Source of the DNA: Bacteroides sp.
GTDB lineage: Bacteria; Bacteroidota; Bacteroidia; Bacteroidales; Muribaculaceae
NCBI GenBank assembly: GCA_014801815.1
Contig: JAAVDM010000036.1
Location: forward strand, 1 to 36,504
DNA length: 36,504 nucleotides
Direction: 5' to 3'
A program made the position numbers and the translations under genes. The notes beneath the pieces are model-generated. The model made no database searches. It had not been told where the DNA came from and saw only the letters and a program-made list of their open reading frames with translations. Below are positions 7,923 through 16,907 of the stretch, one piece after another (position 1 is the stretch's first letter; each line of letters begins with the position of its first letter).

Positions 7923-10457
7923 TCAAAACCGATACTGTACCGAAGCAAGAATATTGCGACGACGTATACCGAAGCTGTATTCCGACCTTGACAGCGTACC
8001 GTAACTCACATATTCATATCTGCGGCAGTCAAGTAGATTGTTAGCCGCCAGCGACAGCCGAACTCTATTGTTGACATGCCATATAGCCGACGCATCAAGC
8101 AGCACAAGATTAGCCACGTTACCCTCCGGGAATACAGTCATGAAATGTTCCGCACCGACAGTTATCTGAATAGCATCATTGGCTATAACAGTGGCTGACA
8201 GATTCTGTCTGAAAGAGTGATATACATTCGTCTCACTCCTGACTCTCAAATCCGAAATGCTATAATCGGCCTCATAGTTGACCGACAGTTGACGCAGCAG
8301 ACTACCTTTCAGATATGGTCTGACTCCGGCGGTCAGCTGTCGGTACGGCACTACTTCGTTATCACGCATCGACGAGGCCTCCGTTGCCGAACCGCTGACA
8401 TCACAACCTGTCACAAACCGGCTGTGTCCTAAACCCTTGCTTATGCCTCCGTTTAGTGACCACATGTCTGTATGTGACACTCTGTCAGCATAAGTCGAGA
8501 CAATAAAATCATCAATAAACAGCTGTTCAGACATTACCGCCGAATTTTGATGGCTGTACAATGCCGAAGCATTCACAAACAATGCCCGCAAAGGATTACG
8601 GTAAGCATACTTCACTGTACCCGACACATCATGGCTGTACCTGTCAGGTTTAAAAGGTACAAACAGATTATGATAGTCAGATAGAATCGGTGCCTCTATA
8701 AAAAGATACGCTGCCGGTGCGCCGACGCTGTAAGCTACTCCTCCGGATAGTTCTGACTTTGCCGTGAGCTGGCGCTTTACATGTAGCGATGGTCTGGCAC
8801 CGATGTAATCATACTGTCCGTTTACAGAATAATGCAGCCACTTCAGCGGAGCCATGAAAGAAACCCACCAGCCGTTACGCTCATAATCAACCTGCGGCTT
8901 GACATACACATTTGACAGAAAAGCATTGTAACTTCCTGAATTGTCAAACTCACCTAATCCTGACAGTGACGTATTCAGATGCCGGTAATTTACATCAAGT
9001 CCGCCTGTCATATAAAATTTCCAAAACCTTGACAGCTTTCCGAACTGTGTTTCTGTCGTGCTTCTGAAATCTGATATACCGACACGCTGCACAGTCTCCT
9101 CTTCACCCGTAACCTGCAATCGGTCAGGCCGATGTTCAAACGAATTGCGTGAAGTCAGATTAAACAGCTTCTTCTCATTTCTCTTTACAAGTTTCAGATC
9201 ATTGACAGCCGAAAAAGTCTTTCGTCTGACACGCTGATTAAGATTGTACGACCCGCTTATCACTCCATTTGCATTATCCCATACGGCATTGACAGTAAAT
9301 CTGTCTTTCAGAAAATAACCTCGTTTATTGGTTTCGCTGTTAAGTTGTGCCGATACATCATGTGCCTGAGTGCGTAGTTTGTCATGCTGTACAAACGTCG
9401 GAATGTCCGAACCCGGATATTCAGTCATCAGACCTGAATCATAATCGAGTCTATCTGCCATATAGTTAAGTTTCAATCTCATCGAAGTATCACCCGTTTT
9501 CCATGCCGATATGACATTACCCAACCATGACAGATTGTCGCGGTTTCGTTTTTCCGATAGCGGTGCCCCGGCCATATCGGCCATTATATATTCAGGCCAA
9601 TATGTGGATACATAATCCGCGCCGAACATATCGTGAAAATCATGTTCCCTGATTTCAGTAGCAGGATTCCAGCCTGTATTATCTGCTTTCAATGTAAATA
9701 CATTCTGCATCTTCGGCGCTATACGCATAGTGAATACCGAACCGTCATAAAGTATCGGCACCACACCGGTGGCTGCCTGCGCCACTCCCACCCAGCGGTC
9801 ACGGGCATCTTCTTTCAGCTTCAGATTTATACCGGCTTCCTCCGGAAACTCTATACCCTCCAACGCTTTCACCGGCTGATGATTCTCCATTACCTCAACC
9901 GATTTCACATCTTTATGCGATATATTGTTTGTAGCCAATCCGTACTGACCTCCTATAAAATCGTTTCCGTCTATATAGAACTTATTTATCGGCTTCCCCT
10001 GATATTTTATAGTTCCGTCCTCCTCAACCTTTATACCGGGTAATCGCTTGATGACATCTATTATGGCATTGTCTTTAGCATTGGCATAACGTGACACATT
10101 GAATACAAGTGTATCACCTTTGGCATATATATCGGGAGCTTCGATAATGACATCTTTCAGCCGTGTAGACTTGGGGGTGAGTTTTACCGTCGACACATCT
10201 TCCGAAACCGGTAGGGTCAGTGTTTCATACCCGACATAACGGAAAGATACCGAATCGGCGCCGGCTTTCAGTATAAGTCTGAATCTGCCATCACTATCAG
10301 TTGATGTGAATGCACCCTTAGTCTTAACCACGACACCACTCACCGGTTCTCCGGTTTCGATATCCCTGACACTGCCCTGCAGTTCGCCCGGTTCTGCTGC
10401 CGTTGCCGACAGCAGCCCGGACAGAAAGCAAAACATGAGAAAACTGTTTCTTTTCAT
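7923..10457 (-). CDS. TonB-dependent-receptor-like outer-membrane barrel protein, module two
   Basis: An 844-aa protein from the ATG at 10457, chosen because its ATGA overlaps the stop of the upstream GLPGLI gene; an in-frame ATG at 10466 would add three residues. It has a signal peptide (MKRNSFLMFCFLSGLLSATAA), a carboxypeptidase-regulatory-like domain (about 24-95), a plug-like region with IIDVIKRLPGIKV and GKPINKFYIDGNDFIGGQYG, and a beta barrel ending in an aromatic residue (ILASVQYRF), the usual signal for barrel insertion. Architecture and the plug motif match the module-one barrel. Expression is expected from the promoter at 11355-11383 together with the GLPGLI gene. The substrate is unknown. 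Confidence 0.88.
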   Translation of the reverse strand: MKRNSFLMFCFLSGLLSATAAEPGELQGSVRDIETGEPVSGVVVKTKGAFTSTDSDGRFRLILKAGADSVSFRYVGYETLTLPVSEDVSTVKLTPKSTRLKDVIIEAPDIYAKGDTLVFNVSRYANAKDNAIIDVIKRLPGIKVEEDGTIKYQGKPINKFYIDGNDFIGGQYGLATNNISHKDVKSVEVMENHQPVKALEGIEFPEEAGINLKLKEDARDRWVGVAQAATGVVPILYDGSVFTMRIAPKMQNVFTLKADNTGWNPATEIREHDFHDMFGADYVSTYWPEYIMADMAGAPLSEKRNRDNLSWLGNVISAWKTGDTSMRLKLNYMADRLDYDSGLMTEYPGSDIPTFVQHDKLRTQAHDVSAQLNSETNKRGYFLKDRFTVNAVWDNANGVISGSYNLNQRVRRKTFSAVNDLKLVKRNEKKLFNLTSRNSFEHRPDRLQVTGEEETVQRVGISDFRSTTETQFGKLSRFWKFYMTGGLDVNYRHLNTSLSGLGEFDNSGSYNAFLSNVYVKPQVDYERNGWWVSFMAPLKWLHYSVNGQYDYIGARPSLHVKRQLTAKSELSGGVAYSVGAPAAYLFIEAPILSDYHNLFVPFKPDRYSHDVSGTVKYAYRNPLRALFVNASALYSHQNSAVMSEQLFIDDFIVSTYADRVSHTDMWSLNGGISKGLGHSRFVTGCDVSGSATEASSMRDNEVVPYRQLTAGVRPYLKGSLLRQLSVNYEADYSISDLRVRSETNVYHSFRQNLSATVIANDAIQITVGAEHFMTVFPEGNVANLVLLDASAIWHVNNRVRLSLAANNLLDCRRYEYVSYGTLSRSEYSFGIRRRNILASVQYRF

Positions 10458-11335
10458 TTCTTCCAATCCCGTTCTATGTAGTCAAATGGAAGTTCTATCG
10501 GGTCGTATGCATCAAACACAAGATTGCCGGCTTCATCTCTTACTGTTATGTGTCCCCCGGTTGTAGCTTCAAAATAAGCATACGGATTGACCTCATATCT
10601 ATTTTTGACATCGTAATATCCCCTACGGTCTGTATTATTGTAAGGCACTTTATAGATTGTAACGGGACGATCGGCTTTTGAATTTATTCCTATACACTCA
10701 AACATATAGTGTCCCTTCTTGTCTGAGGCTTTCATTATAAGTCCCGGCAATCCATGAAGCTTCCACGGTCCTTCCGTCAATGGTATCTCTTCGGTATAAA
10801 ACACCGTCCACTCTCTGCCCCTGAAGTTACACCTTGCTCCCTGACATTCATAACCGAGCACATTGACAACCGAATCGGTCAGTTCCCAATCCAATTCCGG
10901 TATTTCCTCTTCATAACGTAACCAATCCTGACATATCTTCTCTGTGTGGGTCAGTTTTCCGGCCGGATAATTCTTGTAGATAGTCATAAATTCACCCGTA
11001 CTCAGCTTGCCTTCCAGAGCAGCGGTAGCCACTTCCTCCGGACTCGAACGCATCAGAAGTGAATCTACTGCAAGATTCTTGTAACTTGAAAATTTCGATA
11101 TTCCGCCCGGAGCTATCTGTAATAGCATCCGGTCGTTGTCTAAATTATCTTTAAGACTGCCGGTTGTGTCTACACTCCAGTGGTAGTCATATACAAATTC
11201 CATAGTTTCGGTTGCGAGTGTTTCGGTTTCGGGCACACTGTTCGGATATATACTCAGCTGACGGCGCACTGTCTTGCCGGTGGCGGCAGTAACCATCAGA
11301 CCGGCCGCACAAATTATGATAGATATTATTTTCAT
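10454..11335 (-). CDS. GLPGLI family protein, module two
   Basis: A 293-aa protein with signal peptide (MKIISIIICAAGLMVTAATG). The family motif HGLPGLIMKASD is preceded by VVNVLGYECQGARCNFRGREWTVFYTEEIPLTEGPWKL, the same block as in the module-one protein. It is the first gene of a two-gene minus-strand operon, and its stop overlaps the start of the barrel gene by four bases. It is transcribed divergently from a histidine kinase/response regulator pair 160 bp away, which is the obvious candidate regulator. Molecular function is unknown. Confidence 0.9.
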   Translation of the reverse strand: MKIISIIICAAGLMVTAATGKTVRRQLSIYPNSVPETETLATETMEFVYDYHWSVDTTGSLKDNLDNDRMLLQIAPGGISKFSSYKNLAVDSLLMRSSPEEVATAALEGKLSTGEFMTIYKNYPAGKLTHTEKICQDWLRYEEEIPELDWELTDSVVNVLGYECQGARCNFRGREWTVFYTEEIPLTEGPWKLHGLPGLIMKASDKKGHYMFECIGINSKADRPVTIYKVPYNNTDRRGYYDVKNRYEVNPYAYFEATTGGHITVRDEAGNLVFDAYDPIELPFDYIERDWKK

Positions 11336-11354
11336 AACATTTAGTCTTATGCCG

Positions 11355-11383
11355 CAAAGTTACAGACAGACTGCCTCTGACAA
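11355..11383 (-). promoter_or_regulatory. Promoter of the module-two GLPGLI-barrel operon
   Basis: On the minus strand a TTG (11383-11381) is followed after 18 bp by TAACTTTG (11362-11355), matching the Bacteroidota -33/-7 pattern. It lies 20 bp upstream of the GLPGLI start, in the divergent region shared with the two-component genes. Confidence 0.6.
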
Positions 11384-11482
11384 CGAAAATAATCATTACT
11401 GAAACATTATGCAATTATTACTAAATTATTACTCTACCCGAAATACCTTCTTTTTCTATCCCTTTGATATGACGGTTTTAAT

Positions 11483-11490
11483 TAATTTTG
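11483..11490 (+). promoter_or_regulatory. Possible -7 box of the two-component operon
   Basis: TAATTTTG fits TAnnTTTG but ends only four bases before the kinase ATG. If it is used, the transcript would start at or near the start codon, so the mRNA would be essentially leaderless. A TTTG at 11463-11466 is closer (16 bp) than the usual 19-21 bp. Weak support. Confidence 0.35.
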
Positions 11491-11494
11491 CCGT

Positions 11495-12967
11495 ATGGAA
11501 CTACGCATCAAGATTCTCTACATCACTACTATCATTGCAATTCTGGCTTTTCTCGGTATGCAGGTCTATTGGCTCCATAGCCGTTATGAATATTCTTTGC
11601 AGCAATACGAGGACGAAGTCTATCGTACCGTTACACAAGTTATGGATGAAGACCGTCTTATTCGCCTCAGACTGACTCAAACACCCGGACTCGAACTGAC
11701 TCATCAGTCTAATTACAATATCACTACCGATGAAGATTCTCTGCATAATGTCACAAGAATTGCGACCCTGACGTCTTCCAAATATTACGCTCACAAGATA
11801 TTAGGCATTACCGAGCAAAGACCTCTGTCTGAAGAAGAGAAGATAAAGGCTGCTATGATAATACACGAAAATATGGCAAAACTCGATACTGTAAAAGCCT
11901 CTTTTGATGTCACCGCAGCTCCCACTGAAGCTGCTATATGGATCGCTTTTAAGAATATGGAACTCGAATTTCTCTCACCTCTCAACACCTGCCGTTTCGA
12001 TTCATTGTTACGCATCGCCGGTCTTAACACCCGCCTTTCTCTTATCACCACCGATAGTATCGTCTGGAAATCTTCTCTGAAACGTCACACCGGTACGTTT
12101 AATCCGACTGCCGTAGTCACTATACCCTATTCCGAAATGGAGCGTAAGAGTATCAGTGTTGAGTGTTATTTCTCTCCGACTGAGATTATAGGCAACATGT
12201 TCAGTACCCTGTTGATAGTGGTCTTTCTGTCGCTATTCCTGATTATATGTCTGATATTGCAGATTTCTACCGTACTCAAACTCTCACGCCTCGACAAAAT
12301 GCGCAATAGTTTCATCACAACAATGATTCACGAACTTAAACGCCCTATCTCTACCCTCAAGATGTGTGTGTCAGGCATCGAGAACGAACAGCTCATGTCC
12401 GAGCCTGACGTCAAGAAAGAACTTGTTACCGAAACCCGTACCGCCCTCGACAATCTTTCGGCATATTTCTCCAAACTTCGGGATATTACTTTCAACAATG
12501 TCGAACAGATTCCACTCAACATCACTTCGCTCAACCTGCATCGTCTCTTCGATGCAGTCTGCCGGGTTATTATAATTCCGGCCAACAAACAGGTCAGTAT
12601 AATTAACGGTATTGACCCCTCCCTCGAAATAGCTGCCGATGCTTCTCACCTCTTCAACATTCTGAACAATCTTGTTGAGAATGCTGTCAAATATTCGGGC
12701 AATAGTGTGAAGATTAGTGCTTACGCCACTCTCACAGACACCGAAGTTACAATCGCTGTCAGTGATAACGGCAATGGTATCGCAGCTTCCGACCTTCGCC
12801 ACATATTTCAACGCTTCTATCGTGGCAAAGCTTCCGCCACTGACCTTCCAGGCATGGGCCTCGGCCTCACTTACGTTCGCCTGCTCGTCGGCGCACACGG
12901 TGGCTCTGTTTCTGTCGACAGCACTGAAGGCGTCGGCACATGTTTCACTATCAAACTTCCCCGCTGA
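11495..12967 (+). CDS. Sensor histidine kinase
   Basis: A 490-aa membrane kinase. Transmembrane segments lie at about 7-27 and 236-257, enclosing a periplasmic sensor region of about 205 residues with no recognised fold. There is no obvious HAMP domain. The HisKA motif MIHELKRP places the phospho-acceptor His at residue 279. The HATPase shows NLVENAVKYSG (N box), DNGNGI (G1), FQRFYRG (F box) and GMGLGLTYV (G2). The response regulator start overlaps its stop by one base (TGATG). Its position, divergent from the module-two GLPGLI/barrel operon, suggests it senses an envelope signal and controls that operon. Confidence 0.93.
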   Translation: MELRIKILYITTIIAILAFLGMQVYWLHSRYEYSLQQYEDEVYRTVTQVMDEDRLIRLRLTQTPGLELTHQSNYNITTDEDSLHNVTRIATLTSSKYYAHKILGITEQRPLSEEEKIKAAMIIHENMAKLDTVKASFDVTAAPTEAAIWIAFKNMELEFLSPLNTCRFDSLLRIAGLNTRLSLITTDSIVWKSSLKRHTGTFNPTAVVTIPYSEMERKSISVECYFSPTEIIGNMFSTLLIVVFLSLFLIICLILQISTVLKLSRLDKMRNSFITTMIHELKRPISTLKMCVSGIENEQLMSEPDVKKELVTETRTALDNLSAYFSKLRDITFNNVEQIPLNITSLNLHRLFDAVCRVIIIPANKQVSIINGIDPSLEIAADASHLFNILNNLVENAVKYSGNSVKISAYATLTDTEVTIAVSDNGNGIAASDLRHIFQRFYRGKASATDLPGMGLGLTYVRLLVGAHGGSVSVDSTEGVGTCFTIKLPR

Positions 12968-13641
12968 TGAAATCCGTAAAAATACTTCTCGTTGATGATG
13001 ATCTGAAAAACTCCATGCTGCTCAAACGCTTCATCGAAGCCGAAGGTTACGATGTCACTTACGCTAACAATGGCCGTATCGGGCTGGAACTATACCGTGA
13101 AATACACCCCAATCTCATCCTCCTTGACATAAATATGCCCGAGATTGACGGTTTCGAACTGGCTCGTATCATACGCCAAACCGACAAACGTGTCATCATC
13201 TTTTTTCTTACTGACCGTACCGACAAAGTAGACCGCCTTCACGGTTTCTCTCTCAAAGGCAACGACTACATCCCCAAACCTTTCTACCCCGAAGAACTCA
13301 TCGCCAAAATCAACGAACGCCTCGAAAGTCTCACCGTCAGTCAGGACACCGTCTATCTCCTCGGTGCCACAATCTTTCGCCCCAACATCTCCACACTCAC
13401 CTACAACGGCGAGACGCACTCCCTCTCTCTCCGCCAGACCGAAATTCTCCAGCTGTTAGCCGAAAACCTCGGCCACCCCGTCGAACGAAACCGCATCCTC
13501 GAACAAGTCTGGGGCGACGCGAGTTACTCCAACTCGCTCGCCCTCAACGTTCAGATCACCTACATCCGCCGACTACTCGCCGACCCTTCCCTCACCATCA
13601 CCTCCATCAAAAAGAAAGGCTACCTACTCTCCGTTTTATAA
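12967..13641 (+). CDS. OmpR-family response regulator
   Basis: A 224-aa protein starting at the ATG that overlaps the kinase stop. The receiver domain (1-120) has the acidic pocket VDDD (10-12), phospho-acceptor Asp54 in LLDINMP, and Lys104 in YIPKPF. The C-terminal winged helix (about 130-224) has LSLRQTEILQLLAENLGHPVERNRILEQVWG and YIRRLLADPS, typical of OmpR/PhoB DNA-binding domains. The 3' end is C-rich on the plus strand. Its stop overlaps the stop of the convergent CRISPR effector gene, with no room for a terminator between them. Confidence 0.95.
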   Translation: MKSVKILLVDDDLKNSMLLKRFIEAEGYDVTYANNGRIGLELYREIHPNLILLDINMPEIDGFELARIIRQTDKRVIIFFLTDRTDKVDRLHGFSLKGNDYIPKPFYPEELIAKINERLESLTVSQDTVYLLGATIFRPNISTLTYNGETHSLSLRQTEILQLLAENLGHPVERNRILEQVWGDASYSNSLALNVQITYIRRLLADPSLTITSIKKKGYLLSVL

Positions 13642-15018
13642 ACTATCCAAAACATTCACACACTCCTGCCAATATGTCAGAAACTCGTTTCTATAATCAG
13701 CAAATGATTCGCCACCACGCTGTTGATCTCCGTGAGCATTCGCGTGATTAAGATTGTTTCGACGGTCAGCAATCTTACTGTATGGTTGAGTTATATCACG
13801 GAAATATCGTTCTTTCTGCACTAACATCTGAGCAATCTTGGAAGTATTCCATCTTTTATCGTATATACCTGACTTTCCTTTCTTAGCACGTAATATACTT
13901 CCTAATGCTTCTCTTATCTTATATTTAGCGATGTTACTGTTACTATCCGTGATCTTTAGTTCTTTTATAAAAGCATCTTCAAGTTTAAGATCACAAAGAA
14001 AATCATAAGCTGTCGAGATAAGATACTCTTTGGCCATCGTATAAGCTTGCTGTATCATGTTATGGTCAATAGCCCACTTTATCGCAGCTTCGACATTTAT
14101 ATAATCTTCTTCAGCGACAAACTCATACCTCTTCAGTTGTTCATGCATCTCAGAAATCAGCTTACGCTGAGCTTCGTTAGTGTGAGCACTATTACAGAAC
14201 TCGTTCATCTTATCTTCCAGTACCTTCATATATTCCCCCCGACGGATATCATCTATACGGCATGTCTGAATATAGAAATCCAGATCCTCCAAAGCCTTCG
14301 AAATATCTTTTATCGTAGAGTCAAGTTCGCTTATACCGGTTTCATAAAGAATATTAGAAAATGCACTCATCATTCCAAAATCTCGGAAACTCGAAGCAGC
14401 TGTGTTTATCTCCTGTAGACGCACTATATTTGTTAAATCTACCACAGGCACCGTAAGTTTCTCCTGTTCCGCCTCCGGAAGAGCTTTTATCTTATACAAT
14501 GGTCCGAGAATCTCGAAGGCACCATAATATACTCCACTGACTTTACTATGTTTCAGAAATCGTGCATAATTAAAGAGCACATCGGCAAACATCGGAATAG
14601 TACGAAACGCATGAGTGACATCGAAATATATATCGTCTTCCGGTTCTATCTTATCAAATACACATTTAAAAATATCCCAGAGTTCGTCTTCTTTAAATCC
14701 GACAGGTATGATATAGTCATCTTTACCTGCTACACTCTCCGGATTAATCTTACATCTTAGTCCAGTTATTTTTCCTAATGTTGTCTTAAGTCCTTCTTTA
14801 CCATCGTTATCAAGCCAGTTAGCTGTGTTAGACTCATTGGTCCTGAATACCATAATACAATCATCTTTACTCCAGCTTTTACATAATTTAGTTGCTATAG
14901 CCTCTTGTATAAATCTGGTTCTGTGATCAGTAGTTTTCCTCTCCTTCTCACCCCAAGTATAGTAAACAGGGAAATAATCATTCGTACCGAGAAAAGATAT
15001 AAGTACCTTACGTGCCAT
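13636..15018 (-). CDS. CARF-HEPN type III CRISPR ancillary RNase (Csx1/Csx2-like, DxTHG family)
   Basis: A 460-aa protein. The N-terminal CARF domain begins VLISFLGTNDYFPVYY and carries the family signature DVTHAFR (Asp133-His136), placing it in the TM1812/Csx1-Csx2 (TIGR02221-like) group. The helical C-terminal half ends in a HEPN domain with the RNase motif R420-NNLN-H425 (R-x4-H). Family members are RNases switched on by cyclic oligoadenylate made by Cas10. Here it is separated from the other effector gene by about 140 bp, has its own promoter (15070-15100), and is the last gene of the CRISPR locus. Its stop codon overlaps that of the response regulator. Ligand ring size cannot be read from the sequence. 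Confidence 0.88.
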   Translation of the reverse strand: MARKVLISFLGTNDYFPVYYTWGEKERKTTDHRTRFIQEAIATKLCKSWSKDDCIMVFRTNESNTANWLDNDGKEGLKTTLGKITGLRCKINPESVAGKDDYIIPVGFKEDELWDIFKCVFDKIEPEDDIYFDVTHAFRTIPMFADVLFNYARFLKHSKVSGVYYGAFEILGPLYKIKALPEAEQEKLTVPVVDLTNIVRLQEINTAASSFRDFGMMSAFSNILYETGISELDSTIKDISKALEDLDFYIQTCRIDDIRRGEYMKVLEDKMNEFCNSAHTNEAQRKLISEMHEQLKRYEFVAEEDYINVEAAIKWAIDHNMIQQAYTMAKEYLISTAYDFLCDLKLEDAFIKELKITDSNSNIAKYKIREALGSILRAKKGKSGIYDKRWNTSKIAQMLVQKERYFRDITQPYSKIADRRNNLNHANAHGDQQRGGESFADYRNEFLTYWQECVNVLDSL

Positions 15019-15069
15019 TAGATATAGTTTAAATGATTTTAAAAGTAATTCAATTCTATAATATTTTTA

Positions 15070-15100
15070 CAAAGATACATTAAAATATCGATTCTTACAA
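15070..15100 (-). promoter_or_regulatory. Promoter of the HEPN effector gene
   Basis: On the minus strand TTG (15100-15098) is followed after exactly 20 bp by TATCTTTG (15077-15070), a full match to the TAnnTTTG -7 consensus. It implies a 5' leader of about 45 nt and independent expression of this effector. Confidence 0.7.
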
Positions 15101-15159
15101 TACTTACACCACACTTTATCACTCTCTACTACGTTACTGCGTCAGCCTTTTGTCTCGGC

Positions 15160-16380
15160 TCACAAAGGCAGTGCGTTGATTATTTCTCTGACCTTATCAG
15201 GCAGAGATCGACTCAGAAAGACATCAGCGGCATAGCCCTGCTTTGGTGACGGAGAAATGATAGACACACTGTTATCTGAGGCATTTTCATGTAGCAATGA
15301 TTTACTATCTATGCTGTCAGCAGGAGCAGCAGATACCAATATCACCTTTGACTTCTCCCCACCATAAGTACTTTTCACAGTACGGCACTTATGAAGATTA
15401 GCACTGTCAAATTTCCCTGATTTACATTCTACGAAAAGCAGTTTATTACCGATATTCACCAATATATCGATTTCATTTTTAACCATATTGCCCTCTGGGT
15501 CTTTTACCTGCTTGAACTTGACATTCTGCCACACCACATATTCCTTCGATACTGATGATATTGAATCAGCCACTAATACCTCCCACCACATACCCCTTAA
15601 CAACAATGCTTTCGGATCCTCACAGCTTATCTTAAGAAGTACTTCCCTGTCATTATTGGTTATGGTCAGTGTTCTGTATCCCGATTTATTTCTCTGGCCA
15701 CAATGAAACACAAATACATCTCTCACTCCACGACATGCGAAATGATTAGGTATAGTATCTCCATTTTCCCACTGATAGTTATCAAGCCATTGTCTAATAT
15801 AATTATAGACATCTCGTCTGTTACGTATGAAGTTACATATTTCTTGTGCTGCCGCCACCTCCTGTACCTTACTCTGTCGGTCATATTTTACTGCCTCAAG
15901 CAATTTCTGTCCCTGAAGCGCCACAATTTCATGCAATATCAGTCTACAGTCAAGAGGTATGTCCTTGACCTGCTCTTTAGAGATAATCTTGATACTGGCA
16001 GAATCTGTGTATATTGCTTTCGAACCCCTGTCACTGGCAACTGCAAAAGCCGCAAGTGCCATAATCTTAGTACCGCCGGTAAGATTATACATAAACGAAT
16101 CACTACTCAGATCCGAATGATTCTCATGTATTTTCATACAAGCTCTATAAGTAGCTTCAAAATCATAAGCGTCTGTTTCAATAAAACTTACTTTTTTAAG
16201 ATGTGGTATCTCTTCTGCTAACACACCCTCCTGCTTCTGAGTAAGCAGACCCACTAAACGCTTTGTCTGTTCTTTATTCTGTTTTGTACCTATAATATAC
16301 ACTATCTCCGGTTTATACTGTTTTACCGGATAATACAACGGCAGCAATTCCTTTCCTAACAAAGTAATATGTACATTCAT
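15160..16380 (-). CDS. Card1/Can2-type CARF nuclease (DUF1887 family)
   Basis: A 406-aa protein. The N-terminal CARF domain (about 1-150) has the YNLTGGTKIM loop (Asn99-Lys105), the cyclic-oligoadenylate-binding signature of DUF1887 proteins. The C-terminal PD-(D/E)xK nuclease shows GMWWEVLVAD (Glu267), NEIDILV (Asp305) and FVECKSG (Glu318, Lys320). Card1/Can2 enzymes are cA4-activated nucleases that cut single-stranded nucleic acids or nick DNA. It lies downstream of array 1 in the direction of transcription. A strong Shine-Dalgarno (AAGGAGG, 16392-16386) sits five bases before the ATG, unusual for Bacteroidota, and supports this start. No clear -7 box was found upstream, so it may depend on transcription through the array. 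Confidence 0.9.
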   Translation of the reverse strand: MNVHITLLGKELLPLYYPVKQYKPEIVYIIGTKQNKEQTKRLVGLLTQKQEGVLAEEIPHLKKVSFIETDAYDFEATYRACMKIHENHSDLSSDSFMYNLTGGTKIMALAAFAVASDRGSKAIYTDSASIKIISKEQVKDIPLDCRLILHEIVALQGQKLLEAVKYDRQSKVQEVAAAQEICNFIRNRRDVYNYIRQWLDNYQWENGDTIPNHFACRGVRDVFVFHCGQRNKSGYRTLTITNNDREVLLKISCEDPKALLLRGMWWEVLVADSISSVSKEYVVWQNVKFKQVKDPEGNMVKNEIDILVNIGNKLLFVECKSGKFDSANLHKCRTVKSTYGGEKSKVILVSAAPADSIDSKSLLHENASDNSVSIISPSPKQGYAADVFLSRSLPDKVREIINALPL

Positions 16381-16385
16381 ATCTA

Positions 16386-16392
16386 CCTCCTT
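16386..16392 (-). promoter_or_regulatory. Strong Shine-Dalgarno site of the Card1/Can2-like gene
   Basis: AAGGAGG on the minus strand, five bases upstream of the ATG. Bacteroidota genes usually lack such sites, and most genes in this window do. It fixes the start codon and may mean high translation or recent acquisition. Confidence 0.6.
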
Positions 16393-16472
16393 AATTATTG
16401 ATATTTATATATTTAGTTCCAATAAGCTAATATTTCTCTATCACACACTATGTAACCACAATAATGGTATCA

Positions 16473-16498
16473 TAACTTCCTTAAAAAATGGGAAGTTA
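16473..16498 (-). terminator. Hairpin after array 1, possible 3' boundary of the pre-crRNA
   Basis: TAACTTCC and GGAAGTTA (8 bp, perfect) flank a 10-nt loop that contains a T-run on the minus strand. It lies 11 bp beyond the last, degenerate repeat of array 1 in the direction of transcription. No U-run follows the stem, so termination is uncertain. Confidence 0.3.
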
Positions 16499-16509
16499 CT
16501 TGATCCTGC

Positions 16510-16907
16510 GTCTTAATCCTTATTCTAATGGAATCTGAGATAACTAACTGAAGATTTTGTAATCTACGAGCAAGCTCTTGTGTCTTAATCCTTATTCTAA
16601 TGGAATTTGAGATAACTTACCAGCTACGTACATGGAGCTGGTAGTGAGGAGGCGTCTTAATCCTTATTCTAATGGAATTTGAGATAACAAAATACGAGGA
16701 GAAAGTATATCTAGAGCCTGGGTCTATATTGTCTTAATCCTTATTCTAATGGAATTTGAGATAACTGGCATGAGGGCTATGATGAAATGGCCAACGGATT
16801 TGTCTTAATCCTTATTCTAATGGAATTTGAGATAACACCTGATGGAAAAAACTATCGTCGACACCGATAAACGTCTTAATCCTTATTCTAATGGAATTTG
16901 AGATAAC
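16510..16907 (-). CRISPR. CRISPR array 1: six 35-bp repeats, five spacers
   Basis: Repeats start on the plus strand at 16510, 16582, 16654, 16731, 16802 and 16873, each 35 bp; spacers are 37, 37, 42, 36 and 36 bp. In the crRNA sense (minus strand) the repeat begins GTTATCTC and ends ATTAAGAC, the latter being the predicted 8-nt 5' handle left by Cas6. The repeat at 16510 has one substitution, marking it as the old, leader-distal end. The leader is therefore to the right (16908 onward), and transcription is on the minus strand, as for all the cas genes. All copies carry A at the plus-strand position where array 2 carries G (CCTTATTC versus CCTTGTTC). Confidence 0.98.

Noticed and set aside
4415..10457. 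SusC-type glycan importers / polysaccharide utilisation locus
   Set aside because: The barrels are shorter than SusC, lack SusD partners and are paired with GLPGLI proteins instead.
12371..12898. 175-aa minus-strand ORF
   Set aside because: It is antisense to the histidine kinase HisKA/HATPase region, whose motifs are unmistakable.
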